Below, in pieces: positions 40,862-48,359 of a DNA stretch of 64,000 nt. Source of the stretch: CAG-390 sp045546615 (GTDB lineage: Bacteria > Bacillota > Clostridia > Oscillospirales > CAG-272). The notes below the pieces were generated by a model. That model saw nothing but the letters and a program-made list of their open reading frames with translations, was not told where the DNA came from and searched no databases. How positions within the stretch are numbered: position 1 is the first letter of the stretch; every line of letters starts with the position of its first letter. Position numbers and translations under genes: made by a program. Location of the stretch: contig JAZQDD010000023.1 in the NCBI GenBank assembly GCA_045546615.1, positions 1-64,000 on the forward strand. The letters are read 5' to 3'.

Positions 40862-40938
40862 CGTATTACTCAAAAAAGCCATTTTAATCATCATAAACGA
40901 AAAGTTATTACTCTTAAATTATTTTATCAGTAATAACT
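40862..40938 (-). promoter_or_regulatory. Candidate operator: AGTAATAACT-type repeats
   Basis: Inverted repeat AGTTATTACT (40903-40912) / AGTAATAACT (40929-40938) with a 16-bp spacer, plus a third half-site CGTATTACT at about 40862-40870 touching the upstream edge of the -35 box. Positions fit binding by the N-terminal HTH of the encoded protein. Confidence 0.55.
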
Positions 40939-40957
40939 CCGCAAGTATCTCTACCCA

Positions 40958-41000
40958 AAAGACCGCTTTTTCGTCCCAAAGGATGAAAAAGCGGTCTTTC
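40958..41000. terminator. Terminator-like hairpin downstream of the ASCH gene
   Basis: AAAGACCGCTTTTTCGTCC-CAAA-GGATGAAAAAGCGGTCTTT, near-perfect 19-bp arms. The 41001-41112 gap holds no other feature. Confidence 0.75.
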
Positions 41001-41112
41001 TTTACTTATTTTTGTATTTTCGTTCTGCGCCGAATTAGATAGTCCCGTTTGGTTTATTACCGTGTAATTAGCCAATTCGTTTTCACACAGATCTTTTTCA
41101 TTTTACGGTGTT

Positions 41113-41460
41113 TCAGCCTATCAGCTCGATCTCAATTCCTATTACACCGTATGCGGCTTGCTCCTCTTTGGAGTAATAAAGCTCCATATCCGCGGCAGAG
41201 GCTGCGGCTACGTTCTCGACCGTATATCCGCACTTAAGCAAAGGGAGAGTCTTATACAATTCCTCAAACGAAGCAAAGCGGTGTAGCGCGATAACGCGGC
41301 AAAGCAAGGTGGCGGACGGGTCGGTGCGGTGGCAAAACTCTATCTCGTCGCCAACGGCGATAGCCTGACGCTTTTCGTCGTACAGACGCAGTTCTATGGT
41401 CTTGCGCCCGCTTTTTATCATAGCGTACGGCGCATCGTTCAATTTCATCGTGTGCTTCAT
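41113..41460 (-). CDS. ASCH domain protein
   Basis: 115 residues from ATG 41460 (AAAGGAG lies 9 bases upstream; the frame continues to 41535 without a site). The ASCH/PUA-like fold shows 'APYAMIKSGRKTIELRLYD' and 'AVGDEIEFCHR', the hallmark IKSG-K-IE-R-YD pattern. ASCH proteins bind RNA or nucleotides; some act as N4-acetylcytidine amidohydrolases or RNA ligase-linked factors. This short form is a stand-alone cytoplasmic protein. Its role is unknown. Confidence 0.85.
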   Translation of the reverse strand: MKHTMKLNDAPYAMIKSGRKTIELRLYDEKRQAIAVGDEIEFCHRTDPSATLLCRVIALHRFASFEELYKTLPLLKCGYTVENVAAASAADMELYYSKEEQAAYGVIGIEIELIG

Positions 41461-41540
41461 TTTGATTTCTCCTTTAACGCTTACTGTGCCAAGGGATCGA
41501 CCTACGCCACGCCTTATATTTATGGTAGTAAGCAAAACGC

Positions 41541-41639
41541 GGCGAAGCTAATCATAACTTGCCGCAGGCAATCATAACTGATAACTCGTTTCGCAAGCGG
41601 AGAACGAGAAGTTATGGGTTTAGAGTTATGAATTTGGCT
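41541..41639. repeat. 99-bp hairpin repeat, copy A
   Basis: Built of small hairpins and ATCATAACT / ATAACT repeats: AATCATAACT at 41550-41559 and 41570-41579, TTGCC-GCA-GGCAA at 41559-41571, CGTTTCGC region and AGTTATG repeats near 41610-41630. Nearly identical to 44302-44399. The flank to 41690 adds TTTGG-CTTCG-CCAAA and CGTTTC-TGC-GAAACG. No gene is seen in 41461-41799. Confidence 0.85.
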
Positions 41640-41722
41640 TCGCCAAATGTTATGATATGACCGTTTCTGCGAAACGATCATAGTTGATTGAATGGCTAAA
41701 ATATTGAAAGGAGGCACACGAT

Positions 41723-41756
41723 AAGGTGTCGCCTTTCCTTGTGGCAGTCTTCGAAT
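41723..41756. repeat. Diverged 34-bp direct repeat, copy 1
   Basis: GGTGTCGCCTTTCCTTGTGG stretch, matching 42204-42237 at about 28 of 34 positions; the pair flanks the small lipoprotein gene. Confidence 0.55.
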
Positions 41757-41799
41757 ATATACCGCCAAAACCTTGCTTGAATTTTCATATCAAGCAATT

Positions 41800-42156
41800 T
41801 TAAGATAATTTGAAATTTTCCCCATTGACGATAATGTAATCTTTACCATACTCAAAGGATACAGATATAGCCGATTCTATGTCAACCGACAAAACACCGT
41901 CTTTGCACATATAGGCGTTTTCTCCACTCAAAAAATTGGTCAAGCGAAGATCCACGCCCATATCTTGGCGCAATTCCTCATTGAATTCGTCAAAGGATAC
42001 ATTTATAAACTGAATACTGTTTTCCGTGATGATAACCTGTTTTTCGGTATCATTTTCATTTTGATAAGTACCAAATGAAACCGTAGAATCACTACATCCA
42101 CTTAAAACTAAAGACAACGCACAAATCAACATAACAATAGTTACTATTTTTTTCAT
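41800..42156 (-). CDS. Small lipoprotein of unknown function
   Basis: 118 residues from ATG 42156 (GAGGCGG upstream; an ATG at 42168 is also in frame). The signal peptide ends in a lipobox 'LVLSGC' (Cys about 21). The mature part of about 97 residues is acidic with a beta-rich pattern ('VIITENSIQFINVSF', 'KDYIIVNGENFKL'), small enough for a single domain. It lies between two diverged direct repeats in a repeat-rich stretch, and upstream (minus-strand sense) of nothing obvious. Unknown. Confidence 0.75.
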   Translation of the reverse strand: MKKIVTIVMLICALSLVLSGCSDSTVSFGTYQNENDTEKQVIITENSIQFINVSFDEFNEELRQDMGVDLRLTNFLSGENAYMCKDGVLSVDIESAISVSFEYGKDYIIVNGENFKLS

Positions 42157-42194
42157 ATTCCGCCTCAAATTAATTTAGAAATCTATAATAGGCT

Positions 42195-42210
42195 ATACCT
42201 AATTAGGTAT
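42195..42210. promoter_or_regulatory. Perfect 16-bp palindrome upstream of the small lipoprotein
   Basis: ATACCTAATTAGGTAT, 39 bp before the lipoprotein start, a possible operator. Confidence 0.4.
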
Positions 42211-42237
42211 CACCTTTCCTTATGGTAGTCGTCGAAT
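42204..42237. repeat. Diverged 34-bp direct repeat, copy 2
   Basis: Partner of 41723-41756; followed by an inverted repeat CGTCGA-ATGA-TCGACG at about 42230-42246. Confidence 0.55.
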
Positions 42238-42259
42238 GATCGACGGCTTAATTTTTTGC

Positions 42260-42313
42260 CTAATCCGTTATTACGCTTATGCAACACATTATCAAAATAA
42301 TAATATTTTTCAT
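42260..42313 (-). CDS. Possible 17-residue peptide gene
   Basis: Minus-strand ATG 42313 to TAG 42260, with an ideal AGGAGG 7 bases upstream. The peptide is hydrophobic (MKNIIILIMCCISVITD) with two adjacent cysteines. It could be a membrane micropeptide, a leader peptide or a truncated signal sequence (it resembles the start of a lipoprotein signal). Length and the perfect ribosome binding site are the only evidence. Confidence 0.4.
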   Translation of the reverse strand: MKNIIILIMCCISVITD

Positions 42314-42488
42314 AACAAACCTCCTAATTTTAATTTGTTCTTTTATTTATTGTAAAGCGCATAAATATACTTTACATTTCCGAAATTAAACATGACATTT
42401 ATAATTTCTTGTATTATAGCATACTTTTGAGAAAAAATGTGAACCGATATAAATACTGAGTGAGTCGTGACATGCGACATGTTCTCAA

Positions 42489-43124
42489 TTATTCTGGCAA
42501 TGTAAGATCGGGTAGTACCCCATCAATACCGTCTATTTTATAGCCTTCACTGTTCAAGCTGAAATATCCAAAATCAGATATATACATCATGACATCGATC
42601 TCGTCACATTTTGAAACGAAATTGCTGTAATCAATTCTCACCTCATACTTGCCGGGAGTAGTCGGCATTTGGTCGGCTTTCTCGCCATTAACGTAAATGA
42701 TCAAATCTGCGACGGTATTCGTTATCACTTCAGAATTGGGAGATTGCCAACCTCTGAAAGCGAACACCAGCGGATCGTTTGTTTTTTTATTAATAAACAG
42801 TGTAATAGATGTGTCGTCAAAGCCCTTGTGTGCAATAGATGCAATTTTGCTGTTGCATACATCTCCATCATAATAGAACGATGATGTAGCAGTGTATCCA
42901 ATGTATTCTGCTGATGGCGCATTGGGTGTTTGTTCCCCCTTAAAAAAGACTACGCTTACAACTAAAACAAGGCAGAAACAAGCTGCCGCCATCGAAGCCC
43001 ATTTTATCCAAGTGCGTTTTTTCGGTTTCTTTTTCGATGCGAGATCTGCTTTCATATCGAAATAACGGTTAAGAATGTCCGAATCCAGATCGGTAATAGC
43101 ATCTATGAGTTTTTCTTGTGTCAT
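42489..43124 (-). CDS. Anti-sigma-like membrane protein paired with an ECF sigma factor
   Basis: 211 residues. The cytoplasmic N-terminus (1-40, 'KLIDAITDLDSDILNRYF') precedes one membrane helix (about 42-62) and an extracellular beta-rich domain. This layout matches the anti-sigma or DUF4179-type partners encoded directly after ECF sigma genes in Firmicutes. It overlaps the sigma gene by 4 bp, so the two are translated together. The external domain would sense a signal; none is identifiable. The N-terminal part lacks a classic zinc-binding anti-sigma motif. Confidence 0.7.
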   Translation of the reverse strand: MTQEKLIDAITDLDSDILNRYFDMKADLASKKKPKKRTWIKWASMAAACFCLVLVVSVVFFKGEQTPNAPSAEYIGYTATSSFYYDGDVCNSKIASIAHKGFDDTSITLFINKKTNDPLVFAFRGWQSPNSEVITNTVADLIIYVNGEKADQMPTTPGKYEVRIDYSNFVSKCDEIDVMMYISDFGYFSLNSEGYKIDGIDGVLPDLTLPE

Positions 43125-43711
43125 GGTAAGTATCCCTCACTTTCAAGATATTTTTTGAGTCCAATTTTGATTGATTCGATCTCTCGCTTGACGGTAGAAA
43201 CGCTGCAGCCGAGTTCTTTGCCGATCGTCGGAATAGGATCAGCGATATAGTAACGGCTGACGAAAATATACATTTGTCTGTCGGGGAGAGCTCTGACGAA
43301 ATTACTTATGGTTTTGGCGAGTTCTTTTGCTTCGAGTTCAGCATTCATATCGCTGTCGTCTGCTATGAAATCTTCAAGTTCGGAAAGCGAAACGGTGAAT
43401 TCCGATGCAATACGTTTTTGGCGATTGTTTTGTCTGAAACGATCTATTGCTGTTCTGCGCATGATTGTTCCAAGAAAAGATTGAAGCACCACGGGTCTTG
43501 CCGGAGGAATTGCATTCCAAGCACCGATATATGTATCGTTCAGGCATTCCTCGCTGTCGCACATATCGTGAACGATATTGATTGCAACCGAGAGTAAGAA
43601 TTTCTTATACTTAATATCGGTTTCCTTGATCGCCTGCTCGTCACGCTGCCAATACAGCTCAACAATCTGCTCGTCACTTATTGTAGCCGCCCGATTGGTT
43701 TGAAGTTCCAT
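43121..43711 (-). CDS. ECF-type RNA polymerase sigma factor
   Basis: 196 residues, the usual ECF size. Region 2 is at about 10-85 ('ELYWQRDEQAIKETD', 'LNDTYIGAWNAIPPARP'), and region 4 with HTH at about 120-190 ('LPDRQMYIFVSRYYIADPIP', 'GKELGCSVSTVKREIESIK'). It directs RNA polymerase to a small regulon when its partner at 42489 releases it. Start 43711 is preceded by GGAGGTG. A TATAAT box lies at about 43815 on the minus strand. Confidence 0.92.
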   Translation of the reverse strand: MELQTNRAATISDEQIVELYWQRDEQAIKETDIKYKKFLLSVAINIVHDMCDSEECLNDTYIGAWNAIPPARPVVLQSFLGTIMRRTAIDRFRQNNRQKRIASEFTVSLSELEDFIADDSDMNAELEAKELAKTISNFVRALPDRQMYIFVSRYYIADPIPTIGKELGCSVSTVKREIESIKIGLKKYLESEGYLP

Positions 43712-43925
43712 AACACACCTCCTTCGCCGTTATTTGAAAGGCCCTTCATAAGTAATAGTCGATACTTTTTTCTAAATAGCTCACGTTTTTTGAAAGTTTT
43801 TGGATTTTTTATATTATAACATATTTTTGTGGAAAATGTGTGAACTGATATAAAAAATCATGGTGCCACCGAAGCGGCACCCTTGAAAGATAGCAACATA
43901 AGAGGCTTTGCGCCCCTGCCGTAGT

Positions 43926-44276
43926 TTATTTGTTTTTTAATGTAGTAACAGAAGAAACTAACATTCTGCGAAGCTCAACACATCTTCTTTCAAAATCGTC
44001 AAATTCTGCTTTGGTAATGCTACCTGTTTCACATAAAAGTTCAAGCCAATATTCACTCTCATTACATTCTTTAAGAGCTATTTCAAATTTTGAAATGAAA
44101 TCTTTTGTTTCCTGTGCATATTGAGCTTCGTGGATATTTGCTCCAACAGATGTACCGCAACGCAGAAGTTGATTGACCAAAGCACTTTCAACACCGTTTT
44201 GCTTCATTTTTCGGCAAAGAAAAACTATTCCCTTGGCGAACTCCTTGGATTTTGTTCTTAATACACTATCTGCCAT
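43926..44276 (-). CDS. Four-helix bundle protein (S23/IVS family)
   Basis: 116 residues from ATG 44276 (AGAGG upstream). Matches the small four-helix-bundle family found within 23S rRNA intervening sequences and as DGR accessory (Avd-like) proteins: 'GIVFLCRKMKQNGVESAL', 'NQLLRCGTSVGANIHEAQ', 'DFISKFEIALKECNESEYW'. The proteins probably bind nucleic acid as pentamers or other oligomers. It sits directly beside the hairpin repeat at 44302-44399, an arrangement that suggests the repeat and the gene travel together. Confidence 0.85.
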   Translation of the reverse strand: MADSVLRTKSKEFAKGIVFLCRKMKQNGVESALVNQLLRCGTSVGANIHEAQYAQETKDFISKFEIALKECNESEYWLELLCETGSITKAEFDDFERRCVELRRMLVSSVTTLKNK

Positions 44277-44301
44277 TCTACTTACCTCTAACTTCAAACT
44301 T

Positions 44302-44399
44302 GGCGAAGCCAATCATAACTTGCCGCAGGCAATCATAACTGATAACTCGTTTCGCAACGGGGGACGAGAAGTTATGAGTTTAGAGTTATGAATTTGGCT
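44302..44399. repeat. 99-bp hairpin repeat, copy B
   Basis: Nearly identical to 41541-41639 in the same orientation; with it, brackets about 2.66 kb holding the small lipoprotein, peptide, anti-sigma/sigma pair and four-helix gene. Confidence 0.85.
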
Positions 44400-44467
44400 C
44401 ACACATTCCGCAATATTTTATTTATCGTTTAACGAAAACTTCACGCATGCGGTGCTCATAACTCGGA

Positions 44468-44507
44468 GGGGGTGAGTCAAATGCAAAAATGCATTTGACT
44501 CACCCCC
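44468..44507. repeat. Long hairpin GGGGGTGAGTC...
   Basis: Arms GGGGGTGAGTCAAATGC / GCATTTGACTCACCCCC with a short A-rich loop, between the hairpin repeat and the adhesin stop at 44528; no T run, so not a classical terminator. Confidence 0.6.
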
Positions 44508-44527
44508 TTGTCAGCTTTATTAAAAGC

Positions 44528-45364
44528 TTAAGACTGATGGCGTTTTTTTGTACGAACCGCCCACGTTGCGCCGCCAATGCTCAGCAGTAAAAGCGCAAGT
44601 TGGAAACAGGGTTCGAGATCATCGGACGTTTTCGGGGGCATTCCATCGGGGTCAACCGTATCACATTCGATACAAACGCCGCCTTGATATACGTGTTCTT
44701 CGCGATCCTTTTTATCTCCGCACTCGCATTCGTGCCAATGCTCGTTTTCGTCAAACGACCAATCCTTATCGTAATCGTGAACGTGGGAGGGTGTCTGACC
44801 AACGACGATCTTGTAGGCGAAAAAGTACTGCACCTCTGAGTTATCGGGAATCATGACAGTAAAATAAAATGTAATAATATCCCCGTTGTCCAGTTGTAGC
44901 GTGTAACCTTCGTCGGGGATCGCGGGGCCGGTATACGCCTTGACCAAATTTACCAATCTGGATTTCTCACCCGAAACCCACTGCCCATCCGTAAAATGCC
45001 ACACGATAGCCTGAATGGTATTTGTATCCTTGACCTGATATCCGCCGTTGCCGTCGGGTACAAACAGATCCTCAAAGCATTGCGTAAACAACACCTTCAA
45101 GTACTGAGAAATGTCGCTGTTGTCTTTGTTGCTGAGCGCGGCGGACGTGCCGCCGGCGGAAGCGAAAGTATCACCCGAATAAGCGCCATGCAAGAGGGGG
45201 TCCAGGCAGAAACCGTAATAGCCATTCGAAAACTCCACGTTACGATCTCCGGTAGAAAGCGCCGTTTCCTGAGCTGACGTTGCGAATGCGGTAAACGTCG
45301 CCGCAAGAATAACGGTCAAAATGATTATAAATGATATTAAGTAACTGCGCCTTTTAATGTTCAT
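44528..45364 (-). CDS. Thioester-domain surface adhesin with PPKTSD anchor
   Basis: 278 residues. A signal peptide (1-29) precedes a thioester (TED/TQXA-like) domain: the Cys in 'NGYYGFCLDPLL' and the Gln in 'TIQAIVWHFTDG' are in the positions where an internal Cys-Gln thioester forms in Gram-positive adhesins, letting them bind amines on host proteins. Residues about 195-245 hold a Cys/His-rich segment ('HWHECECGDKK', 'GGVCIECD'). The C-terminus is a sortase-like signal: 'PPKTSDD', a hydrophobic helix and 'RTKKRHQS'. No pilus genes are adjacent. The bond itself is inferred from motif positions. Confidence 0.75.
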   Translation of the reverse strand: MNIKRRSYLISFIIILTVILAATFTAFATSAQETALSTGDRNVEFSNGYYGFCLDPLLHGAYSGDTFASAGGTSAALSNKDNSDISQYLKVLFTQCFEDLFVPDGNGGYQVKDTNTIQAIVWHFTDGQWVSGEKSRLVNLVKAYTGPAIPDEGYTLQLDNGDIITFYFTVMIPDNSEVQYFFAYKIVVGQTPSHVHDYDKDWSFDENEHWHECECGDKKDREEHVYQGGVCIECDTVDPDGMPPKTSDDLEPCFQLALLLLSIGGATWAVRTKKRHQS

Positions 45365-45408
45365 ATTCTTTTTTCCTTTTCATGATGTATTACATGGAAC
45401 ATACGAAA

Positions 45409-45465
45409 CAACATCCATAATGATCGACAAAAAATTACGGCGCGCATTATGGATGTTGCTTTTTT
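45409..45465. terminator. Terminator-like inverted repeat between the adhesin and guaA
   Basis: CAACATCCATAATG (45409-45422) / CATTATGGATGTTG (45445-45458) followed by CTTTTTTC; probably ends the guaA transcript on one side. Confidence 0.65.
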
Positions 45466-45472
45466 CAAGCTA

Positions 45473-46768
45473 TTATTCCCACTCTATCGTAGAAAAAGGC
45501 TTCGGTGAGAGGTCGTAGAGAACGCGGTTGACGCCCTTTACCTCGTTTACGATTCTTTCGGTAACTCTCTGCAGGAATGCAAAATCAAGGGGTGCGGCGG
45601 TTGCGGTCATTGCGTCGACGGTGTTTACCGCGCGAATGACTACTGCCCACTCGGTCGAGCGCGCATGGTTGCGCACGCCAACGCTCTTCATATCGGGAAT
45701 AGCGGTGAAATACTGCCATACCTTACCAACGAGTCCTTCCTTTGCAAACTCCTCGCGCAGAATTGCGTCGGAGTGGCGTACTGCCTCAAGTCTGTCGCGC
45801 GTGATCGCGCCAAGGCAACGCACGCCGAGACCGGGGCCGGGGAAGGGCTGGCGGTTTACCATATTGTCGGGAAGTCCGAGAGCCGCGCCGCAGGCGCGTA
45901 CCTCGTCCTTAAAGAGCATCTTAAGAGGCTCGACAAGCTCGAACTTGAGATCCTCGGGAAGTCCGCCTACGTTGTGGTGGGACTTTACGTTCTTTGCGGT
46001 CTTTGTACCCGACTCGATAATGTCGGGATATATCGTACCCTGCGCAAGGAACTTCACGCCCTCGGAAGAAAGGCGGCGAGCCTCCTCCTCGAAAATGCGG
46101 ATAAATTCCTCACCTATTATCTTACGCTTGCGCTCGGGATCGGCAACGCCCGCGAGCTTATCAAGATATCTGTCGACTGCGTCAACGTAGATAAGGTCAG
46201 CGCCAAGCTCCTTGCCAAACACCTGAACGACCTCCTCGGGCTCGCCCTGACGGAGCAGACCGTGGTTTACGTGAACGCAGGTGAGACGGTCGCCTATCGC
46301 GCGAATAAGTAACGCGGCAACGACGGACGAGTCAACTCCGCCCGAAAGCGCGAGAAGCACGCGACCGTCACCGACCTGACGGCGGATAAGCTCAACCTGA
46401 TCGGCAATAAAGTTTTCAATATTCCAGTTAGCGTCAGCACCGCAGGTGTCAAAGATAAAGGGCTTTAACATCTCGATGACCGCGTCGTCGTCCGCGCTCA
46501 ACGCAGGTGCGCCGTCGCAGTCGATGGAAAGGGTGGGAACTCCTGCGGCAAGGATAGCTGCCGAGGGCTTGACCTCCACACCGTCAACTATGCGGTTTTC
46601 ACCGCCGTTGAAGATGATTCCCTTGACGTTGGGAATTGCGGCAAGCGCCTTTTCGTCAAGGTCATGGGGGTGGATCTCGCTATATACGCCAACACGGCGG
46701 ATAAGGCGGGCAAGGCGAGCGTTTTCGGTGCTGCCCAGATCAATAATGAGGATCATGTCTTGTTGCAT
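45473..46768 (-). CDS. guaA: GMP synthase with degenerate, shortened glutaminase domain
   Basis: 431 residues, about 80-95 shorter than usual GMP synthase. The synthase part (about 125-431) is complete: P-loop 'LALSGGVDSSVVAALL', 'FLAQGTIYPDIIESG', 'KSHHNVGGLPE', 'RQPFPGPGLGVR' and the C-terminal 'SPKPFSTIEWE'. The N-terminal class I amidotransferase domain keeps its first strands ('MILIIDLGSTENA', 'GVKGIIFNGGE'-like) but then jumps from 'GVPTLSIDCDGAP' to 'MLKPFIFDTCGADANW'. The canonical 'GICYGMQ' nucleophile and the His-Glu of the triad are missing. The enzyme probably makes GMP from XMP, ATP and free ammonia. GGAGGT is 7 bases before the ATG. Could be non-functional for glutamine only. 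Confidence 0.9.
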   Translation of the reverse strand: MQQDMILIIDLGSTENARLARLIRRVGVYSEIHPHDLDEKALAAIPNVKGIIFNGGENRIVDGVEVKPSAAILAAGVPTLSIDCDGAPALSADDDAVIEMLKPFIFDTCGADANWNIENFIADQVELIRRQVGDGRVLLALSGGVDSSVVAALLIRAIGDRLTCVHVNHGLLRQGEPEEVVQVFGKELGADLIYVDAVDRYLDKLAGVADPERKRKIIGEEFIRIFEEEARRLSSEGVKFLAQGTIYPDIIESGTKTAKNVKSHHNVGGLPEDLKFELVEPLKMLFKDEVRACGAALGLPDNMVNRQPFPGPGLGVRCLGAITRDRLEAVRHSDAILREEFAKEGLVGKVWQYFTAIPDMKSVGVRNHARSTEWAVVIRAVNTVDAMTATAAPLDFAFLQRVTERIVNEVKGVNRVLYDLSPKPFSTIEWE

Positions 46769-46799
46769 TTTTTATACCTCCGAATCCATAAGGATCAAA

Positions 46800-48176
46800 T
46801 TACTTGTTTTGATTTTTGCTTATATAGCGGGCAACGTATACACCACTTGCCGATGCGTGCGACAGCGAATGAGTAGTTCCGCCGCAGTCGCCGATAACGA
46901 AAAGTCCCTTGTGGCAGGTCTCAAGATTGTTGTCCGTTTCGACCTCCATATTATAGAACTTGACCTCAACTCCGTAAAGGAGCGTGTCATCGTTCGCAGT
47001 ACCGGGGGCTATCTTATCAAGGGCGTATATCATCTCGATTATTCCGTCAAGAATACGCTTGGGTATTACGAGGCTGAGGTCACCGGGAGTCGCGCTGAGC
47101 GTGGGAGTCATAAAGTTTTCCGCAATTCTGTCCGCGTTGCTTCTACGTCCTCTTATCAGGTCACCGAAGCGCTGTACCATAACGCCGCCGCCAAGCATAT
47201 TGGAAAGCCTTGCAATGCTCTCGCCGTAGCCGTTGCTGTCACGGAACGGCTCGGAAAAATGCTTTGCTACAAGAAGCGCGAAATTGGTATTACCCGTCTG
47301 CTTTGCGGGATCCTCATAGCTGTGACCGTTAACGGTAACAATACCGTTTGTGTTCTCGTTTACAACAGCACCGCGCGGGTTCATGCAGAACGTACGCACA
47401 AGGTCCTGAAACTTTTCGGTGCGGTAAACTATCTTACTCTCGTAAAGCTCGTCGGTAAGGTGGGCAAATATCTCATAGGGAAGCTCCACCCTGACACCGA
47501 TATCCACGCGGTTAGACCTTGTCGGTATTTCAAGCTCTCGGCAGACCTTTTCCATCCACTTACTGCCCGAACGTCCGGCTGAAATAACGCAAATGTCCGC
47601 GTCATGCTCGCCGCCCGCCGTAACAAGGGTGTAGCCGCCGCCGTTCTTTTTAACGTCCGTGACCGCCGTGCGGAAGAAAAACTCCACCTTGTCCTTGAGT
47701 TCGTTGTAAAGATTTTGAAGAACGATATAGTTTATATCCGTTCCGAGGTGTCTTACCGAGGCATCAAGCAGGTGCAGACCGTTTTGCAAACAAAGCGTTT
47801 TTATCTTTGAGTTTGCGGTGGAATAGAGCTTTGTTCCCTCTCCGCCGTTTTCAACGTTTATCTTGTCAACATAGTGCATAAGCTCAAGCGCCTCTGCCTT
47901 GCCGACGTACTCGTGCAGCGTGCCGCCAAACTCGTTGGTTATATTATATTTTCCGTCCGAGAATGCGCCCGCGCCGCCAAAACCGTTCATGATAGCACAA
48001 GTCTTACAGCCTATACATGACTTTATCTTTTTGCCGTCTATGGGACATTTTCTTTCTTCCAGAGGAGCGCCCGTTTCAAAAACGGCTATCTTACCGTCAA
48101 AGCCGCGCTTAACAAGCTCGTACGCGGTAAATATACCGCCGGGGCCTGCTCCGATTATAGCAACATCATATTTCAT
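46800..48176 (-). CDS. FAD-dependent oxidoreductase (COG2509-type)
   Basis: 458 residues. The N-terminal Rossmann motif 'VAIIGAGPGGIFTAYELVKRG' is followed by a Cys-rich loop 'CPIDGKKIKSCIGCKTC', and 'GFGGAGAFSDGKYNI'; a C-terminal FAD motif 'GLFVIGDCGGTTHSLSHA' closes the binding site. This matches the COG2509 (uncharacterised FAD-dependent dehydrogenase) family, which has no settled substrate. The Cys-rich loop could bind a metal or FeS cluster. It lies upstream of guaA in the same direction with a 31-bp gap, so the two may be co-transcribed. Confidence 0.87.
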   Translation of the reverse strand: MKYDVAIIGAGPGGIFTAYELVKRGFDGKIAVFETGAPLEERKCPIDGKKIKSCIGCKTCAIMNGFGGAGAFSDGKYNITNEFGGTLHEYVGKAEALELMHYVDKINVENGGEGTKLYSTANSKIKTLCLQNGLHLLDASVRHLGTDINYIVLQNLYNELKDKVEFFFRTAVTDVKKNGGGYTLVTAGGEHDADICVISAGRSGSKWMEKVCRELEIPTRSNRVDIGVRVELPYEIFAHLTDELYESKIVYRTEKFQDLVRTFCMNPRGAVVNENTNGIVTVNGHSYEDPAKQTGNTNFALLVAKHFSEPFRDSNGYGESIARLSNMLGGGVMVQRFGDLIRGRRSNADRIAENFMTPTLSATPGDLSLVIPKRILDGIIEMIYALDKIAPGTANDDTLLYGVEVKFYNMEVETDNNLETCHKGLFVIGDCGGTTHSLSHASASGVYVARYISKNQNK

Positions 48177-48259
48177 AGATACTTCCCTTACGTTAATTTC
48201 TTACACGCAATATAATAACACAAAACTCATACAAAATCAATTATTTTTTTGAAATTTCA

Positions 48260-48288
48260 TTGACGAAATAGAAAAAATACTATATAAT
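48260..48288 (+). promoter_or_regulatory. Promoter of the nadE operon
   Basis: TTGACG (48260-48265), 17-bp spacer, TATAAT (48283-48288). Confidence 0.75.
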
Positions 48289-48359
48289 GATTTCATAAAT
48301 TTTGCACAAAAAGGCTTTTTTCAAAAATAGCGAGATAAGCCGTCCACCGAAGGAGAAAA

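Noticed and set aside
41541..44399. The hairpin repeats as a CRISPR array
   Set aside because: Only two long copies 2.7 kb apart, with no regularly spaced unique spacers and no cas genes.
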